NCBI GenBank assembly: GCA_964354365.1
Contig: CAYGZM010000107.1
Span: 1 to 13,019, forward strand
DNA: 13,019 bases
Direction of reading: 5' to 3'
From: CAYGZM01 sp964354365
GTDB lineage: Bacteria > Planctomycetota > Phycisphaerae > Sedimentisphaerales > Anaerobacaceae
Both the position numbers and the translations under genes were made by a program. Below, one piece after another: positions 1 through 6,399 of the stretch (positions are counted from its first letter, which is position 1; each line of letters starts with the position of its first letter). Below the pieces are notes generated by a model. That model was given only the letters and a program-made list of their open reading frames with translations, was not told the DNA's origin and made no database searches.

Positions 1-1768
1 TCAGGTTCCTGCGGGCAAGCGGCTGAGCCTGACGGTCACCAAGGCCGGCTCACGAGACTTGGCGGCACTAGCCCAACTGAGGCCCGACGACCTGTACGGT
101 CTTGGCTTTGAAGTCTCGCTTGCAGGGTCTATGACGCTGCCGGAAGGATGGATGAAACATATTGCCCATCTGACCGGCTTGAAGTCCCTCGCTTTGACGG
201 TCCGGGGTGTGAGCCACGTGGAGATGGAGTCCATAAGGGCGCTCGGGTCGCTCGAATATCTGTATGTGCCCGACAGTCTTACCGACGCGGGGCTGGCATA
301 CGTCGCTGAACTGCCGACGCTGAAAGGTCTGTACTTTGAGGGCAAGGACAGCCGGGTGACCGACGCCGGCCTGCGCCATCTGAGCAAGCTGAACTCTATA
401 GAGGAGTTGTACCTCAAGGGCGAGCGGATGGGCGATGCCGGCCTGGCGTATCTCCGGGACCTGCCGCGGCTCAAGTACCTATGCCTCTACGGCAGCAACT
501 TCACGGACAAGGGTATGGTCCACGTCAAGCAGATGTCCTCATTGAGGATTCTCAGTTTCCACGAGAATCTCTGCCGGATCACGGATACCGGTCTGGTTCA
601 TATATCGCAGATGCCTGAACTGGAGTTCTTGTGCCTGCACGGGATGAAGGACATAACCGATACCGGAATTGCGCACCTCTCAAAGATGCGTTCGTTGAAG
701 AAGCTCGACATCGGCAGCTCACAGGTCACCGATAGAGGGCTGGCCTATCTGGCGCAGATCAAGACGCTCGAACATATCGGCCTTCCGCAGCGCCAAAAGG
801 GGATCACGGATGCAGGTTTGGCCCACATAGCCGAGCTGCCTAATCTTAAGGCGCTTCACATATCGAGGACACACTTTGTCGATCCGAAGATGAACAAGGA
901 ATATTACACCGACAAAGGTCTGGAGGCCCTTGTCAAGTGCCGACTACTTGAGGATTTGAGCCTCGGCAGCATCGGAATCACCGATGCGGGGATGGACCAT
1001 GTCGCAAAACTGACCGCCCTCAAATCTCTTCTTTTATTCGGCTGCGAGAACATAACTGACAACGGACTGGCAAGGTTGGCCGAACTGAAATCTCTGACAA
1101 GTCTGCACATTACGAACGCAGACATAACCATATCGGGCCTGAACCGGCTAAACTCGCTGTCCAACCTGAGCAGGCTGAATGTGTCTGAGCTGCAGCGCGA
1201 CGGCGCTGTGCTCGACCTGTCGGGCATGACGAACCTCGAAGACCTGATACTATCGTTTTCACACAAGTCGCCTGACGTGTTCACCGATGCGGACCTGGTT
1301 AGCCTGGCCGGTCTGAAACGGCTTAAGGGTTTGCAGATTGGCCCTCGTGGTTATACCGACAAGGGCGTCGCTTCTCTGACCGGTCTTGTGAGATTGGAGA
1401 GACTCAGTATGGGCGGCACTAGATTGACGGATGAGGCCTTCAGACACGCAGGGAACATGAAGAGACTTCAGCTTCTGAACATTTCGGATGGGGTCTGGGA
1501 CACGGGCAAGTCGGCCTGGGGCAGCGGCGGAGGCTTTACTGATAAGGCGCTAAGCTACCTTGAAGGTCTAACGCAGCTCAATATGCTCGAGATCAGTTCC
1601 GAACATATCTTTAGCTCGGCGGCAGTGCAGCGCCTGCGCAAAGCGCTGCCGGGCCTGGATTCTATAAGAGTCAATACCGGTGCCGCTATGCGCGAGCAGT
1701 CTTCGTCTTCGGGACGACAGGGGCCGCCTGTGAACCGGCAGGCGCCACGGCCGGGGCAAAACAGGTGA
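1..1768 (+). CDS. Leucine-rich-repeat protein, paralogue 1 (5' end outside window)
   Basis: The reading frame is open from base 2 to the TGA at 1766-1768, giving 588 visible residues. The internal TTG near 59 is not needed as a start, because the frame continues to the window edge. The visible N-terminus (VPAGKRL...LRPDDLY) aligns with residues about 105-135 of the downstream paralogue (VPAGRRL...LKPDDLY), so roughly 100 residues, including any signal peptide, are probably missing to the left. The body consists of irregular LRRs of about 24 residues with the pattern (I/V)TDxGLxxLxxLxxLxxLxL, as in planctomycete LRR proteins. The last 30 or so residues form a low-complexity Ser/Pro/Arg/Gln tail. 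Export to the periplasm or cell surface is inferred from the paralogue. LRR solenoids generally bind proteins or glycans; no enzymatic motif is visible and the ligand is unknown. The next gene starts 93 nt downstream on the same strand, so the two are probably co-transcribed. Confidence 0.88.
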   Translation, partial: QVPAGKRLSLTVTKAGSRDLAALAQLRPDDLYGLGFEVSLAGSMTLPEGWMKHIAHLTGLKSLALTVRGVSHVEMESIRALGSLEYLYVPDSLTDAGLAYVAELPTLKGLYFEGKDSRVTDAGLRHLSKLNSIEELYLKGERMGDAGLAYLRDLPRLKYLCLYGSNFTDKGMVHVKQMSSLRILSFHENLCRITDTGLVHISQMPELEFLCLHGMKDITDTGIAHLSKMRSLKKLDIGSSQVTDRGLAYLAQIKTLEHIGLPQRQKGITDAGLAHIAELPNLKALHISRTHFVDPKMNKEYYTDKGLEALVKCRLLEDLSLGSIGITDAGMDHVAKLTALKSLLLFGCENITDNGLARLAELKSLTSLHITNADITISGLNRLNSLSNLSRLNVSELQRDGAVLDLSGMTNLEDLILSFSHKSPDVFTDADLVSLAGLKRLKGLQIGPRGYTDKGVASLTGLVRLERLSMGGTRLTDEAFRHAGNMKRLQLLNISDGVWDTGKSAWGSGGGFTDKALSYLEGLTQLNMLEISSEHIFSSAAVQRLRKALPGLDSIRVNTGAAMREQSSSSGRQGPPVNRQAPRPGQNR

Positions 1769-1776
1769 ATTGGAAG

Positions 1777-1805
1777 AGCTTGCCTGCGACGCCCGGGGGC
1801 AAGCT
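1777..1805 (+). other. Inverted repeat between the two LRR genes
   Basis: A perfect 8-bp inverted repeat (AGCTTGCC at 1777-1784, GGCAAGCT at 1798-1805) with a 13-nt GC-rich loop lies 8 bases after the stop of the first LRR gene. No T-run follows, so this is not a standard intrinsic terminator. It could be an mRNA-stabilising or weak attenuating hairpin between two co-transcribed genes. Confidence 0.35.
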
Positions 1806-1861
1806 GCAGGCGCAAGGTGATATGAAATGAGCGCGTATCTGACGGTATTGGAGACGATGAG

Positions 1862-3829
1862 ATGACTGTCTTGAAGAGCGCCAGGGGCATTTCGCCGGCC
1901 GTCATTGCCAGCCTTGTTTTGACATTGACACACGGAGCGACGGCATCTTCCCCGGCAGCGGAGCAGAAGCGCCCGGGCATAGTGGATTTGATACGGAAGT
2001 ATCAGACGCAGACAACCTCGCCTGCTCCGCAACAGGTGGAGTGTGTGGTCCACTTCCCCCCGGACAAGGATTTGGGCTTGCTCAAGACCATTGAGGCATC
2101 CAAGGGGCATCCGAGCATTGTCAACACTGATGTTGACTACCGAGTGCTTGGCGCGGCGAAGGGCGATGTCGCTGTGCCGGCGGGCAGGCGACTGGTGCTC
2201 TTTGTCAATGAGAAGACTTTGCGAAATCTCCAAAGTCTCTTAACCCTCAAGCCGGACGACCTCTACTCGGTGCACCTGAGCGGTTCATACTCCGGCGGGC
2301 CGAAATTGGGCGACAATCACCTCGCTGCCCTTGCCGCCCTGAGCGGTCTAAAGCAGCTCACCCTCGCCAACACCAATGTCACACAGAGGGGCATACAGCA
2401 CCTTCTCGGTCTCAAAGACCTCAACTACCTGGAGATTTCTTCAATGGCGCTCGACGACCAGGCATTGCCATACATTGCAGAGCTCTCGTCCTTAGAGACA
2501 CTCGTCATAGGCAGTCCGGTTACAGACGAGGGGCTGCGTCATTTGGCGCCTCTGAAGAACCTCAAAGAGCTGTTTCTCTGGGTGGAGAACATTCGCGGGC
2601 CGGGTTTGAGACACCTTGCGCAACTGCCGAATCTGCGCTACCTGCAGGTCAAAGACGTGGATGAAAAAGGCCGGTATGCGTTCGGCGACTCGGCCCTGCA
2701 GTACATAAAGGACGTGCCATCGCTCAGGCATCTGAGAATCTGGCCGAATTTGCCGATCACCGAGGCCGGAATCGCCCACCTGGCCCAGTGCCCCCAATTG
2801 GAGAAACTCGAACTCGGCAAGCTGCCTGTGACCGACCGAAATCTAAGTCAGTTACAGGCGTTGCCGAGACTCAAGAGCCTGGATGCAAGCGGCGGCGAAT
2901 CCAAAGTGACCGACGCGGGTATGGTTTACGTGGGTCAAATGAAGCAGCTCGAGTCCATCAGCCTTCCATCCACGATTAGCGACGCGGGTGCGGCGAAACT
3001 TGCCGGCCTGACGAGCCTGAAATCTCTGTACATAGGCGGTCCGATTACGGATGCGGGCCTGGGGTATGTGGCCGGGCTGAGAAACCTCGAAGAGCTGACA
3101 CTATGGTGCGACCAGATCACCGACGCCGGGATTGCCCGCATCGCAACGCTCACAAAACTCAAGGCACTTCACATAGGCAACTGTCAGATGACCAACGCAG
3201 GCCTGGCCAGGCTGGCGGAATTGAAATCGCTGGAGAAACTGACAATACGCAAATCGAACATTACGCTGGCGGGCCTGAATCAGCTCAACTCGCTTGTGAA
3301 TCTGCGTGAGCTGGTTGCATACGGGCCGGCGCCCGATGGTACGGCCCTGAACATCAGCGGCTTGGCCAATCTCAATACCCTGCGTCTAATGGTCAACCGT
3401 GAGTACGAGTTTCGCGACGAAGACTTCAATTGCCTCAGCAAGCTGACACAACTGGGAGACCTCCAAATGACTCCTCACAAAGGCATCACCAATAGCGCGC
3501 TGCGCAACCTGGTTGGATTGAACGAGGTCTGGCGTCTTTCGGTCGGCAGCGACAAGATCACGGACGACGGTTTGGCCTACATCGCGAATATGAAGGGAGT
3601 GACGAATCTTTCTCTGACAGGGAACTTTACCGATAGTGGTCTGGCGCATTTTGAGAAGCTCCGGATACTGTCTGTTCTGGACATAATGAAGGGCGGGAAC
3701 TTCAGCGAAAGGGCGGTGAATGAGTTCCGCAGGAAGATGCCGCATTTGACGCTTTACCGCAATTTTGAAAAGCCGGCAGCGCCGCCTCCGCGAGCCGCGC
3801 CCGCCGCCAATCCCAACGCGAGGAGATAA
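1862..3829 (+). CDS. Secreted leucine-rich-repeat protein, paralogue 2
   Basis: A 655-residue protein. The ATG at 1862 is supported by a GGAG at 1850-1853 and by a signal peptide: a basic start (K5, R8), a hydrophobic core around 10-23, and an A-T-A cleavage site near residue 28. Residues about 40-145 form a non-LRR N-terminal module (VDLIRKYQ, VPAGRRL, LKPDDLY) that is also partly visible in paralogue 1. Residues about 150-625 are some 18-20 LRRs of about 24 residues with the recurrent (I/V)TDAGL motif. The C-terminus (about 630-655) is a Pro/Ala/Arg-rich basic tail. No membrane anchor or catalytic motif is seen. Family knowledge supports a binding or scaffold role outside the cytoplasm; the ligand cannot be read from sequence. 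The gene arose by tandem duplication with its upstream neighbour, and the two proteins align through their C-terminal thirds (AELKSL...GLN(R/Q)LNSL). The sigma factor gene follows after about 200 nt. Confidence 0.88.
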   Translation: MTVLKSARGISPAVIASLVLTLTHGATASSPAAEQKRPGIVDLIRKYQTQTTSPAPQQVECVVHFPPDKDLGLLKTIEASKGHPSIVNTDVDYRVLGAAKGDVAVPAGRRLVLFVNEKTLRNLQSLLTLKPDDLYSVHLSGSYSGGPKLGDNHLAALAALSGLKQLTLANTNVTQRGIQHLLGLKDLNYLEISSMALDDQALPYIAELSSLETLVIGSPVTDEGLRHLAPLKNLKELFLWVENIRGPGLRHLAQLPNLRYLQVKDVDEKGRYAFGDSALQYIKDVPSLRHLRIWPNLPITEAGIAHLAQCPQLEKLELGKLPVTDRNLSQLQALPRLKSLDASGGESKVTDAGMVYVGQMKQLESISLPSTISDAGAAKLAGLTSLKSLYIGGPITDAGLGYVAGLRNLEELTLWCDQITDAGIARIATLTKLKALHIGNCQMTNAGLARLAELKSLEKLTIRKSNITLAGLNQLNSLVNLRELVAYGPAPDGTALNISGLANLNTLRLMVNREYEFRDEDFNCLSKLTQLGDLQMTPHKGITNSALRNLVGLNEVWRLSVGSDKITDDGLAYIANMKGVTNLSLTGNFTDSGLAHFEKLRILSVLDIMKGGNFSERAVNEFRRKMPHLTLYRNFEKPAAPPPRAAPAANPNARR

Positions 3830-3963
3830 TACCGGGGCTGTGTATTTTGCAGTAAGAACGCGCTTCGCGATGATTCCGTTGCGGCTGGTTTTCCTGGCGG
3901 CCGGTTCTGCAATTCAGCAGAGAGAGGCAGAAAATCGAGCACTTTCCTGAACAATATTCGCCT

Positions 3964-3991
3964 TTGCAACGACCTATCTATGAGCTATAAA
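3964..3991 (+). promoter_or_regulatory. Candidate promoter for the ECF sigma factor gene
   Basis: A TTGCAA (-35, 3964-3969) and a TATAAA (-10, 3986-3991) are separated by 16 bp, resembling a housekeeping promoter. The predicted transcription start near 3998 lies downstream of the ATG at 3993, which favours the second ATG at 4026 as the true translation start. Confidence 0.45.
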
Positions 3992-4008
3992 GATGAAGTT
4001 CCGTGCAT

Positions 4009-4016
4009 GGAAAGGA
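4009..4016 (+). promoter_or_regulatory. Ribosome binding site deciding the sigma factor start
   Basis: GGAAAGGA ends 9 nt before the ATG at 4026, whereas the in-frame ATG at 3993 has no purine-rich Shine-Dalgarno sequence. The protein from 4026 begins MAESENILLQRFV, which leads directly into sigma region 2. Confidence 0.6.
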
Positions 4017-4025
4017 TGTGCTGCA

Positions 4026-5447
4026 ATGGCCGAGAGCGAAAATATCTTACTACAGCGTTTTGTCAGGAGCGGCGACGCCACGGCCTTTTCCGAAATCGTC
4101 CGGCGCCACGCAGGGCTTGTGTACGGCGCGTGCGTTCGCGTTCTGGGCGATGCGGACCGGGCGGCTGACGCGACACAGGAGACGTTCTTTCAATTTGTGC
4201 GAGATGCTGGCCGGATAACCGGCTCATTGCCCAACTGGCTTCACAGGGTCGCCACAGGCAAGGCCGTTGACGTGGTTCGAAGGGATTCTTCCCGAAGACG
4301 GCGGGAAGCCGAATACGCCGATTTGAAGCAGCGCCAGGTGGGCGAGTGGAAGGAGTTGTCGCCATACGTGGATCAGGCCCTCGACGCCCTCGATGATGAA
4401 GAACGCGAGATGTTGATACGGTACTTCTTTGAGGGACGCTCTATGGCCGAGATTGCCGCCGCAAAAGGAATCTCGCATCCGACCGTTTCCAGGCGGATTG
4501 AGAAGGGTATCGGCGAGCTTCGCGCACAACTGCACAGGCGCGGCTTGATAGTGGCCGGCGTCGCGCTGACCTCTTTACTCGGGGAGAACGCCGCCCAGGC
4601 CGCTCCTGCATCGGTGCTGCAGGAGCTGGCCAAGATGGCCCTGGTTGGAGGGAAGGGAACGGTTGCCGTGACAGCCGGTGCGGCAGCGACAGGCTCGGCA
4701 GCCGCGGGTATCGGCCTAGTGGCTGCCGCAAAGACGAAACTAATCGCGGTGGCGGCCGTCGTCGTATTAGGTCTCGGCGGAACCCTCGCATACAAGTACG
4801 TTAATCGTCCAGCCGAGAATCCATCTCCAGAGACCGGGACCGGCGCTGTCGGGGTGTCTGAGCGCCAGCCGGGCGCTCAACCTGTTGTGGAGTCTGCCGC
4901 GCGCTCCGATGAAATGGCCGCGCTCCCTGCGGACAATGATGTAAAGGCGCAGCGCGCGACGCCCCCTGTGGAAACCGCAGGAATTCAACAATCCGCAGGC
5001 GCACTGCCGCCCGGCCAAACGAAACCGCCGTCAGAGGCTACCGCAGATACGCGGAGCAGCCAAATCGACTTGAGCAGTCCAGAGGCCACCGTCAGGAGCT
5101 TTACGAGACTGATGGCTACAGGGAACGCCGAAGCGGTCATGGCGTGCTTCCTGCCCGGCGGCCTTGACTATCAGGACATGCGGGAGATACTCACCGCCGA
5201 TCCTTCCGACCCCCGCCAGCGCGACAAGTACGAGACCAGATTGTGGCTCCAGTCGTTCGACCCCGAGGCCAAAATGCCCATCATCGAGACAAAGCAGAAG
5301 GCCGATGGAGTTGTGGAAATTACGTGGGAGGTTGTCTTCAAAAAAGACCTCACGATGGAAGGGCAGACTTTCACCGCCGGTCAGACGATGAACCTCGACG
5401 CGAGCCTCGTCAAGTCGGACGGCAGGTGGCTGATTAACGGCCTTTGA
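4026..5447 (+). CDS. Membrane-anchored ECF-type RNA polymerase sigma factor with SnoaL/NTF2-like tail
   Basis: A 473-residue protein from the ATG at 4026; the alternative ATG at 3993 would add 11 residues. Sigma region 2 spans about 8-90 (AFSEIVRRHAGLVY, DAEAAD-like DADRAADATQETF, then W71). Region 4 spans about 115-170 (LDDEEREML, then the helix-turn-helix SMAEIAAAKGISHPTVSRRI). Typical ECF sigma factors end near here, at about 170-200 residues. This one continues with Ala/Gly-rich hydrophobic stretches (about 174-186 and 213-235), a clear transmembrane helix (about 237-256, LIAVAAVVVLGLGG), a Pro/Ala-rich linker (260-348) and a folded C-terminal domain (349-473; SPEATVRSFTRLMATGNAEAVMACF...DGRWLINGL) resembling SnoaL/NTF2-like domains. 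The likely role is transcription initiation at a specialised regulon, with activity controlled by an extracytoplasmic sensor or by proteolytic release from the membrane. No separate anti-sigma gene lies nearby. The sigma domain call is firm; the tail fold is inferred from its pattern. Confidence 0.88.
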   Translation: MAESENILLQRFVRSGDATAFSEIVRRHAGLVYGACVRVLGDADRAADATQETFFQFVRDAGRITGSLPNWLHRVATGKAVDVVRRDSSRRRREAEYADLKQRQVGEWKELSPYVDQALDALDDEEREMLIRYFFEGRSMAEIAAAKGISHPTVSRRIEKGIGELRAQLHRRGLIVAGVALTSLLGENAAQAAPASVLQELAKMALVGGKGTVAVTAGAAATGSAAAGIGLVAAAKTKLIAVAAVVVLGLGGTLAYKYVNRPAENPSPETGTGAVGVSERQPGAQPVVESAARSDEMAALPADNDVKAQRATPPVETAGIQQSAGALPPGQTKPPSEATADTRSSQIDLSSPEATVRSFTRLMATGNAEAVMACFLPGGLDYQDMREILTADPSDPRQRDKYETRLWLQSFDPEAKMPIIETKQKADGVVEITWEVVFKKDLTMEGQTFTAGQTMNLDASLVKSDGRWLINGL

Positions 5448-5538
5448 GCCTTTATACCCGGCTGAGCAGGCCGTAGTCCTTCAGGGTCTGCTCCAACACG
5501 GGCATTTTGCCCTGCTCCAGCGGCGTCATCGGCAGCCG
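5414..5538. repeat. Direct repeat, copy A (sigma gene end plus dapA end)
   Basis: This segment matches 6283-6399. The first part (5414-5444) is the end of the sigma gene, with three mismatches to copy B. Copy A then has 8 extra bases, including the sigma stop codon, between two CCTTT words. The last roughly 80 bp (from about 5459) are identical to the 3' end of dapA. Similarity stops abruptly after 5538. Copy A keeps the intact sigma stop, so it looks like the older convergent junction. Confidence 0.9.
5452..5538 (-). pseudogene. dapA: Fragment of dapA: C-terminal 28 codons and stop
   Basis: Read on the minus strand, this encodes the last 28 residues of DapA (RLPMTPLEQG...YGLLSRV) and its TAA, identical at protein level to the end of the intact gene at 6313-7191. 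The remaining ~260 codons are absent; upstream (plus-strand positions above 5538) the sequence is unrelated. It has no start and cannot be functional by itself. It is a by-product of the junction duplication that flanks hicBA. The stop of the sigma gene and the stop of this fragment are only 4 bases apart, in convergent orientation. Confidence 0.88.
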
Positions 5539-5704
5539 ACGCTATCGGCCTGGCGGCTGCTGAGTGGTACGCCCGTTTACTCCCATACTGTCTCTTCTTC
5601 ATCGTTTTTGCCGCCTGGGGGTGATTCACGTTTGTAGGTAGCTCTATGCCGCCAGAGGCTTCTGCTCCCAGAATGAGTCGCATTGTCCATTTAGCCGGCA
5701 AATC
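5539..5704. other. Unassigned stretch between the dapA fragment and the hicBA control region
   Basis: These 166 bp have no convincing gene, no recognisable insertion-sequence end and no match to other parts of the window. They begin exactly where similarity to dapA ends and run to the hicBA operator-like repeat, so they probably arrived with the hicBA segment or are eroded remnants of the same rearrangement. Confidence 0.5.
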
Positions 5705-5731
5705 CGCAGAACGTCATCCACGCGTTCTGCG
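5705..5731 (+). promoter_or_regulatory. Operator-like inverted repeat upstream of the hicBA promoter
   Basis: A perfect 9-bp inverted repeat (CGCAGAACG at 5705-5713, CGTTCTGCG at 5723-5731) with a 9-nt spacer ends 17 bp before the -35 box. An overlapping second arm (CTGCG/CGCAG, 5727-5742) could form an alternative hairpin. Position and symmetry suit a repressor site for a toxin-antitoxin operon, which is usually autoregulated; this role is inferred. Confidence 0.45.
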
Positions 5732-5748
5732 ATTTTACGCAGTGCTCC

Positions 5749-5777
5749 TTGACAAGAGATGTCGATTATCTTAAAAT
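5749..5777 (+). promoter_or_regulatory. Strong sigma-70-type promoter of hicBA
   Basis: TTGACA (5749-5754, perfect -35) and TAAAAT (5772-5777, five of six for -10) are separated by exactly 17 bp. The start of transcription is expected near 5784, about 50 nt before the hicB ATG. A frame open from a TTG at 5749 would place translation inside this promoter and is therefore unlikely to be used. Confidence 0.75.
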
Positions 5778-5791
5778 GTTCGGTGAAGATG

Positions 5792-5811
5792 CGGTTCATG
5801 ATACGGTTCAT
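5792..5811 (+). repeat. Short direct repeat in the hicBA leader
   Basis: CGGTTCAT occurs twice (5792-5799 and 5804-5811), giving a 12-nt period just after the predicted transcription start. Placement between promoter and hicB suggests a protein-binding site, possibly for autoregulation, but it may be chance. Confidence 0.35.
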
Positions 5812-5832
5812 TGGAGATTGGAAGGCAGGAAT

Positions 5833-6045
5833 ATGAGCAAAGTATATACCGCGATAACCAAGCAGGACGGGGACTGGTGGATAGGGTGGATCGAAGAGGT
5901 GCCCGGGGTCAATTGCCAGGAGCGTACGCATAAAGAATTATTGGAGAGCCTGAAAGTAACGCTCAGAGAAGCCCTGGAATTCAATCGGGAGGATGCGATA
6001 TCCGCTATGGGAGCTGATTTTCAGGAAGAGCAGATAGCAATATGA
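5833..6045 (+). CDS. hicB: HicB-family antitoxin
   Basis: A 70-residue protein from the ATG at 5833, preceded by an AGGA about 3 bases upstream and downstream of a strong promoter. The pattern MSKVYTAITKQDGDWWIGWI...EEVPGV...LKVTLREALE matches the small partial-RNase-H-fold HicB antitoxins. It would bind and neutralise the HicA mRNA interferase encoded immediately downstream. The protein ends after this domain (ADFQEEQIAI), with no room for the C-terminal ribbon-helix-helix or helix-turn-helix DNA-binding domain found in longer HicB proteins, so autoregulation would need another route or a complex-formed surface. The stop codon overlaps the hicA start (ATGA, 6042-6045), indicating translational coupling. 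Antitoxin-first order is the reverse of the classical hicAB order but is seen in many bacteria. The pair sits inside a duplicated chromosomal junction, suggesting acquisition as a cassette. Confidence 0.88.
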   Translation: MSKVYTAITKQDGDWWIGWIEEVPGVNCQERTHKELLESLKVTLREALEFNREDAISAMGADFQEEQIAI

Positions 6046-6230
6046 GAAGGAAGGAGTTGCTCAGCTATCTGCGATCTCAAGGCTGCGCGTTCATCAGGGA
6101 AGGGGGTCGTCATTCGTGGTGGTGCAACCCGGCGCTGAACAAGAGGTCGGCCATTCCGAGGCACAATGAGATTAGGGACGTGCTTGCAAGAAAGATATGC
6201 AAGGACCTCGGAGTACCGGCGAAAAAATAG
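6042..6230 (+). CDS. hicA: HicA-family toxin (mRNA interferase)
   Basis: A 62-residue protein with the compact double-stranded-RNA-binding-like fold signature of HicA/YcfA: MRRKELLSYLRSQGCAFIREGGRHSWW...RSAIPRHNEI...ICKDLGVP. H24 in the GGRHSWW motif is the expected catalytic histidine, and the conserved IPRH segment is present at 38-41, so the toxin appears intact. Length is normal for the family. The ATG at 6042 overlaps the hicB stop by 4 bases (ATGA), so synthesis is probably coupled to antitoxin translation. HicA toxins cleave mRNA and cause reversible growth arrest when HicB is depleted. No third gene follows; after about 50 bases the second copy of the sigma/dapA repeat begins. Confidence 0.9.
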   Translation: MRRKELLSYLRSQGCAFIREGGRHSWWCNPALNKRSAIPRHNEIRDVLARKICKDLGVPAKK

Positions 6231-6282
6231 CACTACCGCGGACTGTCATATTCCTCAATTCTTCGGTTTACATTGCAGAGGG

Positions 6283-6399
6283 GTCGGAGGGCAAATGGCT
6301 GATTAACGGCCTTTATACACGGCTGAGCAGGCCGTAGTCCTTCAGGGTCTGCTCCAACACGGGCATTTTGCCCTGCTCCAGCGGCGTCATCGGCAGCCG
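6283..6399. repeat. Direct repeat, copy B (sigma-like end joined to functional dapA end)
   Basis: This copy matches 5414-5538. Its right part is the 3' end of the intact dapA gene. Its left part (6283-6312) reads S-E-G-K-W-L-I-N-G-L, against S-D-G-R-W-L-I-N-G-L in the sigma gene, and lacks the 8 bases that contain the sigma stop codon. Relative offset is 869 bp before and 861 bp after the indel. Confidence 0.9.

Noticed and set aside
59..1768. Complete LRR gene starting at the TTG near 59
   Set aside because: The frame is open to the left edge and upstream residues align with the interior of the paralogue, so the gene is 5'-truncated by the window.
5381..5701. Minus-strand 106-codon frame across the sigma stop and dapA fragment
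   Set aside because: It is out of frame with the dapA fragment, overlaps the sigma gene and looks like a shadow frame.
5749..5832. 28-residue N-terminal extension of HicB from a TTG at 5749
   Set aside because: It overlaps a near-consensus promoter (TTGACA, 17 bp, TAAAAT), and the ATG at 5833 has its own ribosome site and gives a normal HicB start.
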